The notes beneath the pieces are model-generated. The model ran no database searches. It saw only the letters and a list, made by a program, of their open reading frames with translations, and was not told the DNA's origin. A stretch of 64,000 nt of DNA from NCBI GenBank assembly GCA_958496175.1, contig OY292277.1, positions 1,240,001-1,304,000 on the forward strand, read 5' to 3'. This DNA is from Sisyra terminalis. Its lineage: Eukaryota; Arthropoda; Insecta; Neuroptera; Sisyridae. Both the position numbers and the translations under genes were made by a program. Below, piece by piece: positions 43,401 to 55,480 of this stretch (position 1 is its first letter; each line of letters starts with the position of its first letter).

Positions 43401-44040
43401 ATGATATCCGCAAAAATAACCGCAAATATTACCGCAAAATAACCGCAATGATATCCGCAAAAATAACCGCAAATATCTCCGCAAAATAACCGCAATGATA
43501 TCCGCAAAAATAACCGCAATGATATCCGCAAAAATACCCGCAAATATTACCGCAAAATAACCGCAATGATATCCGCAAAAATAACCGCAAATATCACCGC
43601 AAAATAACCGCAATGATATCCGCAAAAATAACCGCAATAATATCCGCAAAAATAACCGCAAATATTACCGCAAAAATAACCGCAAATATCACCGCAAAAT
43701 AACCGCAATGATATCCGCAAAAATAACCGCAAATATTACAGCAAAATAACCGCAATAATATCCGCAAAAATAACCGCAATGATATCCGCAAAAATAACCG
43801 CAAATATTACCGCAAAATAACCGCAATGATATCCGCAAAAATAACCGCAATGACATCCGCAAAAATAACCGCAATAATATCCGCAAAAATAACCGCAATG
43901 ATATCCGCAAAAATAACCGCAAATATTACCGCAAAATAACCGCAATGATATCCGCAAAAATAACCGCAATGATATCCGCAAAAATAACCGCAAATATTAC
44001 CGCAAAATAACCGCAATGATATCCGCAAAAATAACCGCAA
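40448..44040. repeat. Duplicated block, offset 2,769 to 2,863 bp
   Basis: About 40,150-40,800 corresponds to 42,919-43,570 at 2,769 bp, and about 40,684-41,106 to 43,547-43,993 at 2,863 bp or slightly more, so the second copy gained about 94 bp (two 47-bp dimers). Shared markers are a B4 followed by ATATCCGC, the hybrid 24-bp B, and a GACATCC unit (40,990 and 43,853). Between the copies lie blocks with 35-bp units and ATCCGAAAAAATAACC variants. Confidence 0.86.
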
Positions 44041-46641
44041 ATATTACCGCAAAATAACCGCAATGATATCCGCAAAAATAACCGCAAATATCACCGCAAA
44101 ATAACCGCAATGATATCCGCAAAAATAACCGCAATGATATCCGCAAAAATAACCGCAAATATTACCGCAAAATAACCGCAATGATATCCGCAAAATAACC
44201 GCAATGATATCCGCAAAAATAACCGCAAATATCACCGCAAAATAACCGCAATGATATCCGCAAAAATAACCGCAATGATATCCGCAAAAATAACTGCAAT
44301 AATATCCGCAAAAATAACCGCAATGATATCATCAAAATAACCGCAAATATCACCGCAAAATAACCGCAATGATATCCGCAAATATCTCCGCAAAATAACC
44401 GCAATGATATCCGCAAAAATAACCGCAATAATATCCGCAAAAATAACCGCAATGATATCCGCAAAAATAACCGCAAATATTACCGCAAAATAACCGCAAT
44501 GATATCCGCAAAAATAACCGCAATGATATCCGCAAAAATAACCGCAAATATTACCGCAAAATAACCGCAATGATATCCGCAAAAATAACCGCAAATATCA
44601 CCGCAAAATAACCGCAATGATATCCGCAAAAATAACCGCAATGATATCCGCAAAAATAACCGCAAATATTACCGCAAAATAACCGCAATGATATCCGCAA
44701 AAATAACCGCAATGACATCCGCAAAAATAACCGCAATAATATCCGCAAAAATAACCGCAATGATATCCGCAAAAATAACCGCAAATATTACCGCAAAATA
44801 ACCGCAATGATATCCGCAAAAATAACCGCAAATATTACCGCAAAATAACCGCAATGATATCCGCAAAAATAACCGCAAATATCACCGCAAAATAACCGCA
44901 ATGATATCCGCAAAAATAACCGCAATGATATCCGCAAAAATAACCGCAAATATTACCGCAAAATAACCGCAATGATATCCGCAAAAATAACCGCAATGAT
45001 ATCCGCAAAAATAACCGCAAATATCACCGCAAAATAACCGCAATGATATCCGCAAAAATAACCGCAATGATATCCGCAAAAATAACTGCAATAATATCCG
45101 CAAAAATAACCGCAATGATATCCGCAAAAATAACCGCAAATATTACCGCAAAATAACCGCAATGATATCCGCAAAAATAACCGCAAATATCACCGCAAAA
45201 TAACCGCTATGATATCCGCAAAAATAACCGCAATAATATCCGCAAAAATAACCGCAATGATATCCGCAAAAATAACCGCAATGATATCCGCAAAAATAAC
45301 CGCAAATATCACCGCAAAATAACCGCAATGATATCCGCAAAAATAACCGCAAATATTACCGCAAAATAACCGCAATGATATCCGCAAAAATAACCGCAAT
45401 GATATCCGCAAAAATAACCGCAATTATATCCGCAAAAATATCCGCAATGATATCCGCAAAAATAATTGCAATAATATCCGCAAAAATAACCGCAAATATT
45501 ACCGCAAAATAACCGCAATGATATCCGCAAAAATAACCGCAATGATATCCGCAAAAATAACCGCAAATATCACCGCAAAATAACCGCAATGATATCCGCA
45601 AAAATAACCGCAATGATATCCGCAAAAATAACCGCAAATATTACCGCAAAATAACCGCAATGATATCCGCAAAAATAACCGCAATGATATCCGCAAAAAT
45701 AACCGCAAATATCACCGCAAAATAACCGCAATGATATCCGCAAAAATAACCGCAATGATATCCGCAAAAATAACTGCAATAATATCCGCAAAAATAACCG
45801 CAATGATATCCGCAAAAATAACCGCAAATATTACCGCAAAATAACCGCAATGATATCCGCAAAAATAACCGCAATGATATCCGCAAAAATAACCGCAAAT
45901 ATTACCGCAAAATAACCGCAATGATATCCGCAAAAATAACCGCAAATATCACCGCAAAATAACCGCAATGATATCCGCAAAAATAACCGCAATGATATCC
46001 GCAAAAATAACCGCAAATATTACCGCAAAATAACCGCAATGATATCCGCAAAAATAACCGCAATGATATCCGCAAAAATAACCGCAAATATCCTCGCAAA
46101 ATAACCGCAATGATATCCGCAAAAATAACCGCAATGATATCCGCAAAAATAACTGCAATAATATCCGCAAAAATAACCGCAATGATATCCGCAAAATAAC
46201 CGCAAATATCACCGCAAAATAACCGCAATGATATCCGCAAAAATAACCGCAAATATTACCGCAAAATAACCGCAATGATATCCGCAAAAATAACCGCAAA
46301 TATCACCGCAAAATAACCGCAATGATATCCGAAAAAATAACCGCAAATATCACCGCAAAATAACCGCAATGATATCCGCAAAAATAACCGCAATGATATC
46401 CGCAAATATTACCGCAAAATAACCGCAATAATATCCGCAAAAATAACCGCAATGATATCCGCAAAAATAACCGCAAATATTACCGCAAAATAACCGCAAT
46501 GATATCCGCAAAAATAACCGCAAATATCACCGCAAAATAACCGCAATGATATCCGCAAAAATAACCGCAAATATTACCGCAAAATAACCGCATTGATATC
46601 CGCAAAAATAACCGCAATGATATCCGCAAAAATAACCGCAA
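44041..46641. repeat. Trimer-rich segment with a 688-bp repeat
   Basis: About 44,882-45,139 and 45,570-45,827 align at 688 bp, both with AACTGCAATAATATCC inside an A run. A third copy of the GACATCC block lies at 44,551-44,784. Odd units are GATATCATCAAAATAACC near 44,325, AATAATTGC near 45,465 and AAATATCCTCGC near 46,089. No gene is visible. Confidence 0.83.
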
Positions 46642-48677
46642 TAATATCCGCAAAAATAACCGCAATGATATCCGCAATAATAACCGCAAATATTACCGCA
46701 AAATAACCGCAATGATATCCGCAAAAATAACCGCAATGATATCCGCAAAAATAACCGCAAATATTACCGCAAAATAACCGCAAAGATATCCGCAAAAATA
46801 ACCGCACATATCACCGCAAAATAACCGCAATGATATCCGCAAAAATAACCGCAATAATATCCGCAAAAATAACCGCAAATATTACCGCAAAATAACCGCA
46901 ATGATATCCGCAAAAATAACCGCAAATATAACCGCAAAATAACCGCAATGATATCCGCAAAAATAACCGCAAATATTACCGCAAAATAACCGCATTGATA
47001 TCCGCAAAAATAACCGCAATGATATCCGCAAAAATAACCGCAAATATTACCGCAAAATAACCGCATTGATATCCGCAAAAATAACCGCAATGATATCCGC
47101 AAAAATAACCGCAATAATATCCGCAAAAATAACCGCAATGATATCCGCAAAAATAACCGCAAATATTACCGCAAAATAACCGCAATGATATCCGCAAAAA
47201 TAACCGCAATGATATCCGCAAAAATAACCGCAAATATTACCGCAAAATAACCGCAATGATATCCGCAAAAATAACCGCACATATCACCGCAAAATAACCG
47301 CAATGATATCCGCAAAAATAACCGCAAATATCTCCGCAAAAATAACCGCAATGATATCCGCAAAAAGAACCGCAAATATTACCGCAAAATAACCGCAATG
47401 ATATCCGCAAAAATAACCACAAATATCACCGCAAAATAACCGCAATGATATCCGCAAAAAAAACCGCAATAATATCCGCAAAAATAACCGCAATAATATC
47501 CGCAAAAATAACCGCAATGATATCCGCAAAAATAACCGCAAATATCACCGCAAAATAACCGCAATGATATCCGCAAAAATAACCGCAATAATATCCGGAA
47601 AAATAACCGCAAATATCACCGCAAAATAACCGCAATGATATCCGCAAAAATAACCGCAATAATATCCGCAAAAATAACCGCAATGATATCCGCAATAATA
47701 ACCGCAAATATTACCGCAAAATAACCGCAATGATATCCGCAAAAATAACCGCAATGATATCCGCAAAAATAACCGCAAATATTACCGCAAAATAACCGCA
47801 ATGATATCCGCAAAAATAACCGCACATATCACCGCAAAATAACCGCAATGATATCCGCAAAAATAACCGCAATAATATCCGCAAAAATAACCGCAAATAT
47901 TACCGCAAAATAACCGCAATGATATCCGCAAAAATAACCGCAAATATAACCGCAAAATAACCGCAATGATATCCGCAAAAATAACCGCAAATATTACCGC
48001 AAAATAACCGCATTGATATCCGCAAAAATAACCGCAATGATATCCGCAAAAATAACCGCAAATATTACCGCAAAATAACCGCATTGATATCCGCAAAAAT
48101 AACCGCAATGATATCCGCAAAAATAACCGCAATAATATCCGCAAAAATAACCGCAATGATATCCGCAAAAATAACCGCAAATATTACCGCAAAATAACCG
48201 CAATGATATCCGCAAAAATAACCGCAATGATATCCGCAAAAATAACCGCAAATATTACCGCAAAATAACCGCAATGATATCCGCAAAAATAACCGCACAT
48301 ATCACCGCAAAATAACCGCAATGATATCCGCAAAAATAACCGCAAATATCTCCGCAAAAATAACCGCAATGATATCCGCAAAAAGAACCGCAAATATTAC
48401 CGCAAAATAACCGCAATGATATCCGCAAAAATAACCACAAATATCACCGCAAAATAACCGCAATGATATCCGCAAAAAAAACCGCAATAATATCCGCAAA
48501 AATAACCGCAATAATATCCGCAAAAATAACCGCAATGATATCCGCAAAAATAACCGCAAATATCACCGCAAAATAACCGCAATGATATCCGCAAAAATAA
48601 CCGCAATAATATCCGGAAAAATAACCGCAAATATCACCGCAAAATAACCGCAATGATATCCGCAAAAATAACCGCAA
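46642..48677. repeat. 1,018-bp tandem HOR duplication
   Basis: 46,642-47,659 and 47,660-48,677 are adjacent copies at a constant 1,018-bp offset. I find one difference (A at 46,794, T at 47,812). Each copy contains AATAATAACC, ACATATCACC, AAATATAACCGC, two ATTGATATCC blocks, AAAAAGAACC, AACCACAAATATC, an AAAAAAAACC unit and ATCCGGAAAAATAACC in the same order. Parts of this HOR recur at 36-37, 48.7-49.5, 54.6, 60.7 and 63.6 kb. Confidence 0.93.
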
Positions 48678-50715
48678 ATATTACCGCAAAATAACCGCAT
48701 TGATATCCGCAAAAATAACCGCAATGATATCCGCAAAAATAACCGCAATAATATCCGCAAAAATAACCGCAATGATATCCGCAAAAATAACCGCAAATAT
48801 TACCGCAAAATAACCGCAATGATATCCGCAAAAATAACCGCAATGATATCCGCAAAAATAACCGCAAATATTACCGCAAAATATCCGCAATGATATCCGC
48901 AAAAATAACCGCAAATATCACCGCAAAATAACCGCAATGATATCCGAAAAAATAACCGCAAATATCACCGCAAAATAACCGCAATGATATCCGCAAAAAT
49001 AACTGCAAATATCACCGCAAAATAACCGCAATGATATCCGCAAAAATAACCGCAATAATATCCGCAAAAATAACCGCAAATATTACCGCAAAATAACCGC
49101 AATGATATCCGCAAAAATAACCGCAATGATATCCGCAAAAATAACCGCAAATATTACCGCAAAATAACCGCGATGATATCCGCAAAAATAACCGCAAATA
49201 TTACCGCAAAATAACCGCATTGATATCCGCAAAAATAACCGCAATGATATCCGCAAAAATAACCGCAAATATTACCGCAAAATAACCGCAATGATATCCG
49301 CAAAAATAACCGCAATGATATCCGCAAAAATAACCGCAAATATTACCGCAAAATAACCGCAATGATATCCGCAAAAATAACCGCACATATCACCGCAAAA
49401 TAACCGCAATGATATCCGCAAAAATAACCGCAATAATATCCGCAAAAATAACCGCAATGATATCCGCAAAAATAACCGCAAATATTACCGCAAAATAACC
49501 GCAATGATATCCGCAAAAATAACCGCAATTATATCCGCAAAAATAACCGCAAATATTACCGCAAAATAACCGCAATGATATCCGCAAAAATAACCGCACA
49601 TATCACCGCAAAATAACCGCTATGATATCCGCAAAAATAACCGCAAATATCTCCGCAAAATAACCGCAATGATATCCGCAAAAATAACCGCAAATATCAC
49701 CGAAAAATAACCGCAATGATATCCGCAAAAATAACCGCAATAATATCCGCAAAAATAACCGCAATAATATCCGCAAAAATAACCGCAATGATATCCGCAA
49801 AAATTACCGCAAATACTACCGCAAAATAACCGCAGTAATATCCGCAAAAATAACCGCAAATGTTACCGCAAAATAACAGCAATAATATCCGCAAAAATAA
49901 CCGCAAATATTACCGCAAAATAACCGCAATGATATCCGCAAAAATAACCGCAATAATATCCGCAAAAATAACCGCAAATATTACCGCAAAATAACCGCAA
50001 TGATATCCGCAAAAATAACCGCAATAATATCCGCAAAAATTACCGCAAATGTTACCGCAAAATAACAGCAATAATATCCGCAAAAATAACCGCAAATATT
50101 ACCGCAAAATAACCGAAATGATTTCCGCAAAAATAACCGCAATAATATCCGCAAAAATAACCGCAAATATTACCGCAAAATAACCGCAATGATATCCGCA
50201 AAAATAACCGCAATAATATCCGCAAAAATAACCGCAAATGTTACCGCAAAATAACCGCAATGATATCCGCAAAAATAACCGCAATAATATCCGCAAAAAT
50301 AACCGCAATAATATCCGCAAAAATAACCGCAATGATATCTGCAAAAATAACCGCAAATATTACCGCAAAATAACCGCAATGATATCCGCAATAATAACCG
50401 CAAATATTACCGCAAAATAACCGCAATGATATCCGCAAAAATAACCGCAATAATATCCGCAAAAATAACCGCAATGATATCCGCAAAAATAACCGCAAAT
50501 ATTACCGCAAAATAACCGCAATGATATCCGCAAAAATAACCGCAATAATATCCGCAAAAAAAACCGCAATGATATCCGCATAATTAACCGCAAATATTAC
50601 GGCAAAATAACCGCAATAATATCCGCAAAAATAACCGCAATGATATCCGCAAAATAACCGCAAATATCACCGCAAAATAACCGCAATGATATCCGCAAAT
50701 AACACCGCAAAATAA

Positions 50716-50739
50716 CCGCAATGATATCCGCAAAAATAA
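50716..50739 (+). repeat. Representative A monomer (24 bp)
   Basis: A clean copy of the A unit, made of two 12-mers, CCGCAATGATAT and CCGCAAAAATAA. The halves share the CCGCAA start, so A looks like an old dimer of a 12-bp ancestor. This A1 form carries an EcoRV site (GATATC). The frequent A2 form replaces AATGATAT with AATAATAT and loses the site. A rarer A3 form has ATTGATAT. Because 24 is divisible by three, a run of A units reads as an endless octapeptide in each - strand frame. This is a property of unit length, not evidence of coding. Confidence 0.95.
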
Positions 50740-50883
50740 CCGCAATAATATCCGCAAAAATAACCGCAATAATATCCGCAAAAATAACCGCAATGATATC
50801 CGCAAAAATAATCGCAATAATATCCGCAAAAATAACCGCAATAATATCCGCAAAAATAACCGCAATGATATCCGCAAAAATAA
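50716..50883 (+). repeat. Run of seven consecutive 24-bp A units
   Basis: Seven A units follow without a B (starts at 50,716, 50,740, 50,764, 50,788, 50,812, 50,836 and 50,860), in the order A1-A2-A2-A1-A2-A2-A1, closed by a B1. The fifth begins TCGC instead of CCGC. The period-three order of A1 and A2 suggests internal duplication of a 72-bp A1-A2-A2 set. Confidence 0.9.
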
Positions 50884-50906
50884 CCGCAAATATCACCGCA
50901 AAATAA
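50884..50906 (+). repeat. Representative B monomer (23 bp)
   Basis: A clean B unit: 12-mer CCGCAAATATCA and 11-mer CCGCAAAATAA. The second half is one A shorter than the second half of A, so each B shifts the reading frame. Subtypes act as markers: B1 (ATATCACC), B2 (ATATTACC, contains the SspI site AATATT), B3 (ATATTACAGC), B4 (ATGTTACC), B5 (preceded by AACAGC, then AAACAACACC), B6 (ACATATCACC) and the CCATAAATATTACC form. B1 carries a TGA and B2-B4 a TAA when read on the - strand, which ends most chance frames. Confidence 0.95.
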
Positions 50907-51000
50907 CCGCAATGATATCCGCAAAAATAACCGCAATAATATCCGCAAAAATAACCGCAAATATCACCGCAAAATAACCGCAATGATATCCGCCAAAATA

Positions 51001-54000
51001 ACCGCAAATATTACCGCAAAATAACCGCAATGATATCCGCAAAAATAACCGCAATGATATCCGCAAAAATAACCGCAATAATGTCCGCAAAAATAACCGC
51101 AATGATATCCGCAAAAATAACCGCAAATATCACCGCAAAATAACCGCAATGATATCCGCAAAAATAACCGCAATGATATGAGCAAAAATAACCGCAAATA
51201 TTACCGCAAAATAACCGCAAATATCACCGCAAAATAACCGCAATGATATCCGCAAAAATAACCGCAAATATCACCGCAAAATAACCGCAATGATATCCGC
51301 AAAAATAACCGCAATAATATCCGCAAAAATAACCGCAATGATATCCGCAAAATTAACCGCAAATATTACAGCAAAATAACCGCAATAATATCCGCAAAAA
51401 TAACCGCAAATATTACCGCAAAATAACCGCAATGATATCCGCAAAAATAACCGCAATGATATCTGCAAAAATAACCGCAAATATTACCGCAAAATAACCG
51501 CAATGATATCCGCAAAAATAACCGCAATGATATCCGCAAAAATAACCGCAATGATATCCGCAAAAATAACCGCAATAATATCCGCCAAATAACCGCAAAT
51601 ATCACCGCAAAATAACCGCAATGATATCCGCAAAAATAACCGCAAATAATACCGCAAAATAACCGCAATGATATCCGCAAAAATAACCGCAAATATCACC
51701 GCAAAATAACCGCAATGATATCCGCAAAAATAACCGCAATGATATCCGCAAAAATAACCGCAATAATATCCGCAAAAATAACCGCAAATATCACCGCAAA
51801 ATAACCGCAATAATATCCGCAAAAATAACCGCAATGATATCCGCAAAAATAACCGCAAATATCACCGCAAAATAACCGCAATGATATCCGCAAAAATAAC
51901 CGCAATAATATCCGCAAAAATATCCGCAAATGTTACCGCAAAATAACCGCAATGATATCCGCAAAAATAACCGCAAATATCACCGCAAAATAACCGCAAT
52001 GATATCCGCAAAAATAACCGCAATGATATCCGCAAAAATAACCGCAATAATATCCGCAAAATTAACCACAAATATTACAGCAAAATAACCGCAATGATAT
52101 CCGCAAAAATAACCGAAATGATATCCGCAAAAATAACCGCAAATACTACCGCAAAATAACCGCAATGATATCCGCAAAAATAACCGCAATGATATCCGCA
52201 AAATTAACCGCAAATATTACAGCAATATAACCGCAATGATATCCGCAAAAATAACCGCAATAATATCCGCAAAAATAACCGCCATGATATCCGCAAAAAT
52301 AACCGCAAGTATTACCGCAATGATATCCGCAAAAATAACCGCAATGATATCCGCAAAAATAACCGCAATGATATCCGCAAAAATAACCGCAATAATATCC
52401 GCAAAAATAACCGCAAATGTTACCGCAATATAACCGTAATGATATCCGCAAAAATAACCGCAATAATATCCGCAAAAATAACCGCAAATATTACCGCAAA
52501 ATAACCGCAATGATATCCGCAAAAATAACCGCAAATATTACCGCAAAATAACCGCAATGATATCCGCAAAAATAACCGCAAATATTACAGCAAAATAAAT
52601 GCAATAATATCCGCAAAAATAACCGCAATGATATCCGCAAAATAACCGCAAATATCACCGCAAAATAACCGCAATGATATCCGCAAATATCACCGCAAAA
52701 TAACCGCAATGATATCCGCAAAAATAACCGCAATAATATCCGCAAAATTAACCGCAAATATTACAGCAAAATAACCGCAATGATATCCGCAAAAATAACC
52801 GCAAATATTACCGCAAAATAACCGCAATGATATCCGCAAAAATAACCGCAAATATCACCGCAAAATAACCGCAATGATATCCGCTAAAATAACCGCAATA
52901 ATATCCGCAAAATTAACCGCAAATATTACCGCAAAATAACCGCAATGATATCCGCAAAAATAACCGCAAATATCACCGCAAAATAACCGCAATGATATCC
53001 GCAAAAATAACCGCAAATATCACCGCAAAATAACCGCAATGATATCCGCTAAAATAACCGCAATAATATCCGCAAAATTAACCGCAAATATTACCGCAAA
53101 ATAACCGCAATGATATCCGCAAAAATAACCGCAAATATCACCGCAAAATAACCGCAATGATATCCGCAAAAATAACCGCAATGATATCCGCAAAAATAAC
53201 CGCAATAATATCCGCAAAAATAACCGCAATGATATCCGCAAAAATAACCGCAAATATCACCGCAAAATAACCGCAATGATATCCGCAAAAATAACCGCAA
53301 ATATCACCGCAAAATAACCGCAATGATATCCGCAAAAATAACCGCAATAATATCCGCAAAATTAACCGCAAATATTACAGCAAAATAACCGCAATGATAT
53401 CCGCAAAAATAACCGCAAATATTACCGCAAAATAACCGCAATGATATCCGCAAAAATAACCGCAAATATCACCGCAAAATAACCGCAATGATATCCGCTA
53501 AAATAACCGCAATAATATCCGCAAAATTAACCGCAAATATTACCGCAAAATAACCGCAATGATATCCGCAAAAATAACCGCAAATATCACCGCAAAATAA
53601 CCGCAATGATATCCGCAAAAATAACCGCAATGATATCCGCAAAAATAACCGCAATAATATCCGCAAAAATAACCGCAATGATATCCGCAAAAATAACCGC
53701 AAATATTACCGCAAAATATCCGCAATGATATCCGCAAAAATAACCGCAATAATATCCGCAAAAATAACCGCAATGATATCCGCATAATTAACCGCAAATA
53801 TTACTACAAAATAACCGCAATAATATCCGCAAAAATAACCGCAATGATATCCGCAAAATAACCGCAAATATCACCGCAAAATAACCGCAATGATATCCGC
53901 AAATATCACCGCAAAATAACCGCAATGATATCCGCAAAAATAACCGCAATAATATCCGCAAAAATAACCGCAATAATTACCGCAAAAATAACCGCAATGA

Positions 54001-54300
54001 TATCCGCAAAAATATCCGCAAATATCACCGCAAAATAACCGCAATGATATCCGCAAAAATAACCGCAATAATATCCGCAAAAATAACCGCAAATATCACC
54101 GCAAAATAACCGCAATAATATCCGCAAAAAGAACCGCAATAATATCCGCAAAAATAACCGCAATGATATCCGCAAAAATAACCGCAAATATCACCGCAAA
54201 ATAACCGCAATGATATCCGCAAAAATAACCGCAAATATTACCGCAAAATAACCGCAATGATATCCGCAAAAATAACCGCAAATATTACCGCAAAATAACC
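51001..54300. repeat. Right mosaic, first set of blocks
   Basis: 51,862-52,290 matches about 58,087-58,515 at 6,225 bp (AACCGAAATGATATCC near 52,112 and 58,337). About 52,255-53,062 matches 56,400-57,208 at 4,146 bp (GCAAGTATTACC, AATAAATGC, GCTAAAATAACC). 53,540-53,973 is the first of three copies marked by ATTACTACAAAATAACC (near 53,802, 57,710 and 59,437). An unusual GATATGAGC lies near 51,178. AATAAATGC at 52,594 is a variant unit, not a processing signal. Confidence 0.86.
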
Positions 54301-55480
54301 GCAATGATATCCGCAAAAATAACCGCAAATATCACCGCAAAATAACCGCAATTGTATCCGAAAAAATAACCGCAAATATCACCGCAAAATAACCGCAATG
54401 ATATCCGCAAAAATAACCGCAAATATCACCGCAAAATAACCGCAATGATATCCGCAAAAATAACCGCAATAATATCCGCAAAAATATCCGCTAATATTAC
54501 CGCAAAATAACCGCAATGATATCCGCAAAAATAACCGCAATGATATCCGCAAAAATAACCGCAAATATTACCGCAAAATAACCGCAATGACATCCGCAAA
54601 AATAACCGCAAATATTACCGCAAAATAACCGCATTGATATCCGCAAAAATAACCGCAATGATATCCGCAAAAATAACCGCAATAATATCCGCAAAAATAA
54701 CCGCAATGATATCCGCAAAAATAACCGCAAATATTACCGCAAAATAACCGCAATTATATCCGCAAAAATAACCGCAATGATATCCGCAAAAATAACCGCA
54801 AATATTACCGCAAAATAACCGCAATGATATCCGCAAAAATAACCGCACATATCACCGCAAAATAACCGCAATGATATCCGCCAATATAACCGCAAATATC
54901 ACCGCAAAATAACCGCAATGATATCCGCAAAAATAACCGCAAATATCACCGCAAAATAACCGCAATGATATCCGCAAAAATAACCGCAATAATATCCGCA
55001 AAAATAACCGCAAATGTTACCGCAAAATAACCGCAATAATATCCGCAAAAATAACCGCAATGATATCCGCAAAAATAACAGCAAACAACACCGCAAAATA
55101 ACCGCAATGATATCCGCAAAAATAACCGCAATAATATCCGCAAAAATAACCGCAAATATCACCGCAAAATAACCGCAATGATATCCGCAATAATAACCGC
55201 AAATATTACCGCAAAATAACCGCAATGATATCCGCAAAATAACCGCAAATATCACCGCAAAATAACCGCAATGATATCCGCAAATATCACCGCAAAATAA
55301 CCGCAAAATAACCGCAATAATATCCGCAAAAATAACCGCTAATATTACCGCAAAATAACCGCAATGATATCCGCAAAAATAACCGCAATGATATCTGCAA
55401 AAATAACCGCAAATATTACCGCAAAATAACCGCAATGATATCCGCAAAAATAACCGCAATGATATCCGCAAAAATAACCG
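54301..55480. repeat. 733-type HOR derivative followed by a B5 cassette
   Basis: 54,379-54,850 repeats the TATCCGCTAATATTACC, GACATCC and ATTGATATCC order of the 5.98-7.44 kb HOR and matches 63,394 onward at 9,015 bp. It is followed at about 54,960-55,200 by A1-A2-B4, A2-A1-B5, A1-A2-B1, the cassette known from 2.5, 7.7, 8.9, 9.9, 10.8, 22.4, 23.0, 24.1, 26.1 and 29.3 kb. Confidence 0.87.

Larger units (their letters stand above)
48678..51000. repeat. Mosaic segment with distant twin and long A run
   Basis: 48,678-49,480 repeats parts of the 1,018-bp HOR. About 49,603-49,906 is the distant twin of 37,250-37,553 (offset 12,353). From 50,238 an A-rich stretch resembles 37,696 onward. It ends with seven consecutive A units (50,716-50,883), the longest uninterrupted run of full 24-bp units I noticed. 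No coding or RNA signal is visible. Confidence 0.86.

Noticed and set aside
51170..51190. GATATGAGC and other singletons (AATATAAGC near 59,294, AAAGGC near 1,960, CCTCGC near 46,090) as embedded regulatory sites
   Set aside because: Each is a one- to three-base change within an otherwise standard unit; no recurring spacing or partner motif supports a function.
52594..52599. AATAAA polyadenylation-like signal
   Set aside because: It arises from a single variant unit (AATAAATGC) copied by block duplication to about 56,325, 56,747 and 58,829, with no gene upstream.
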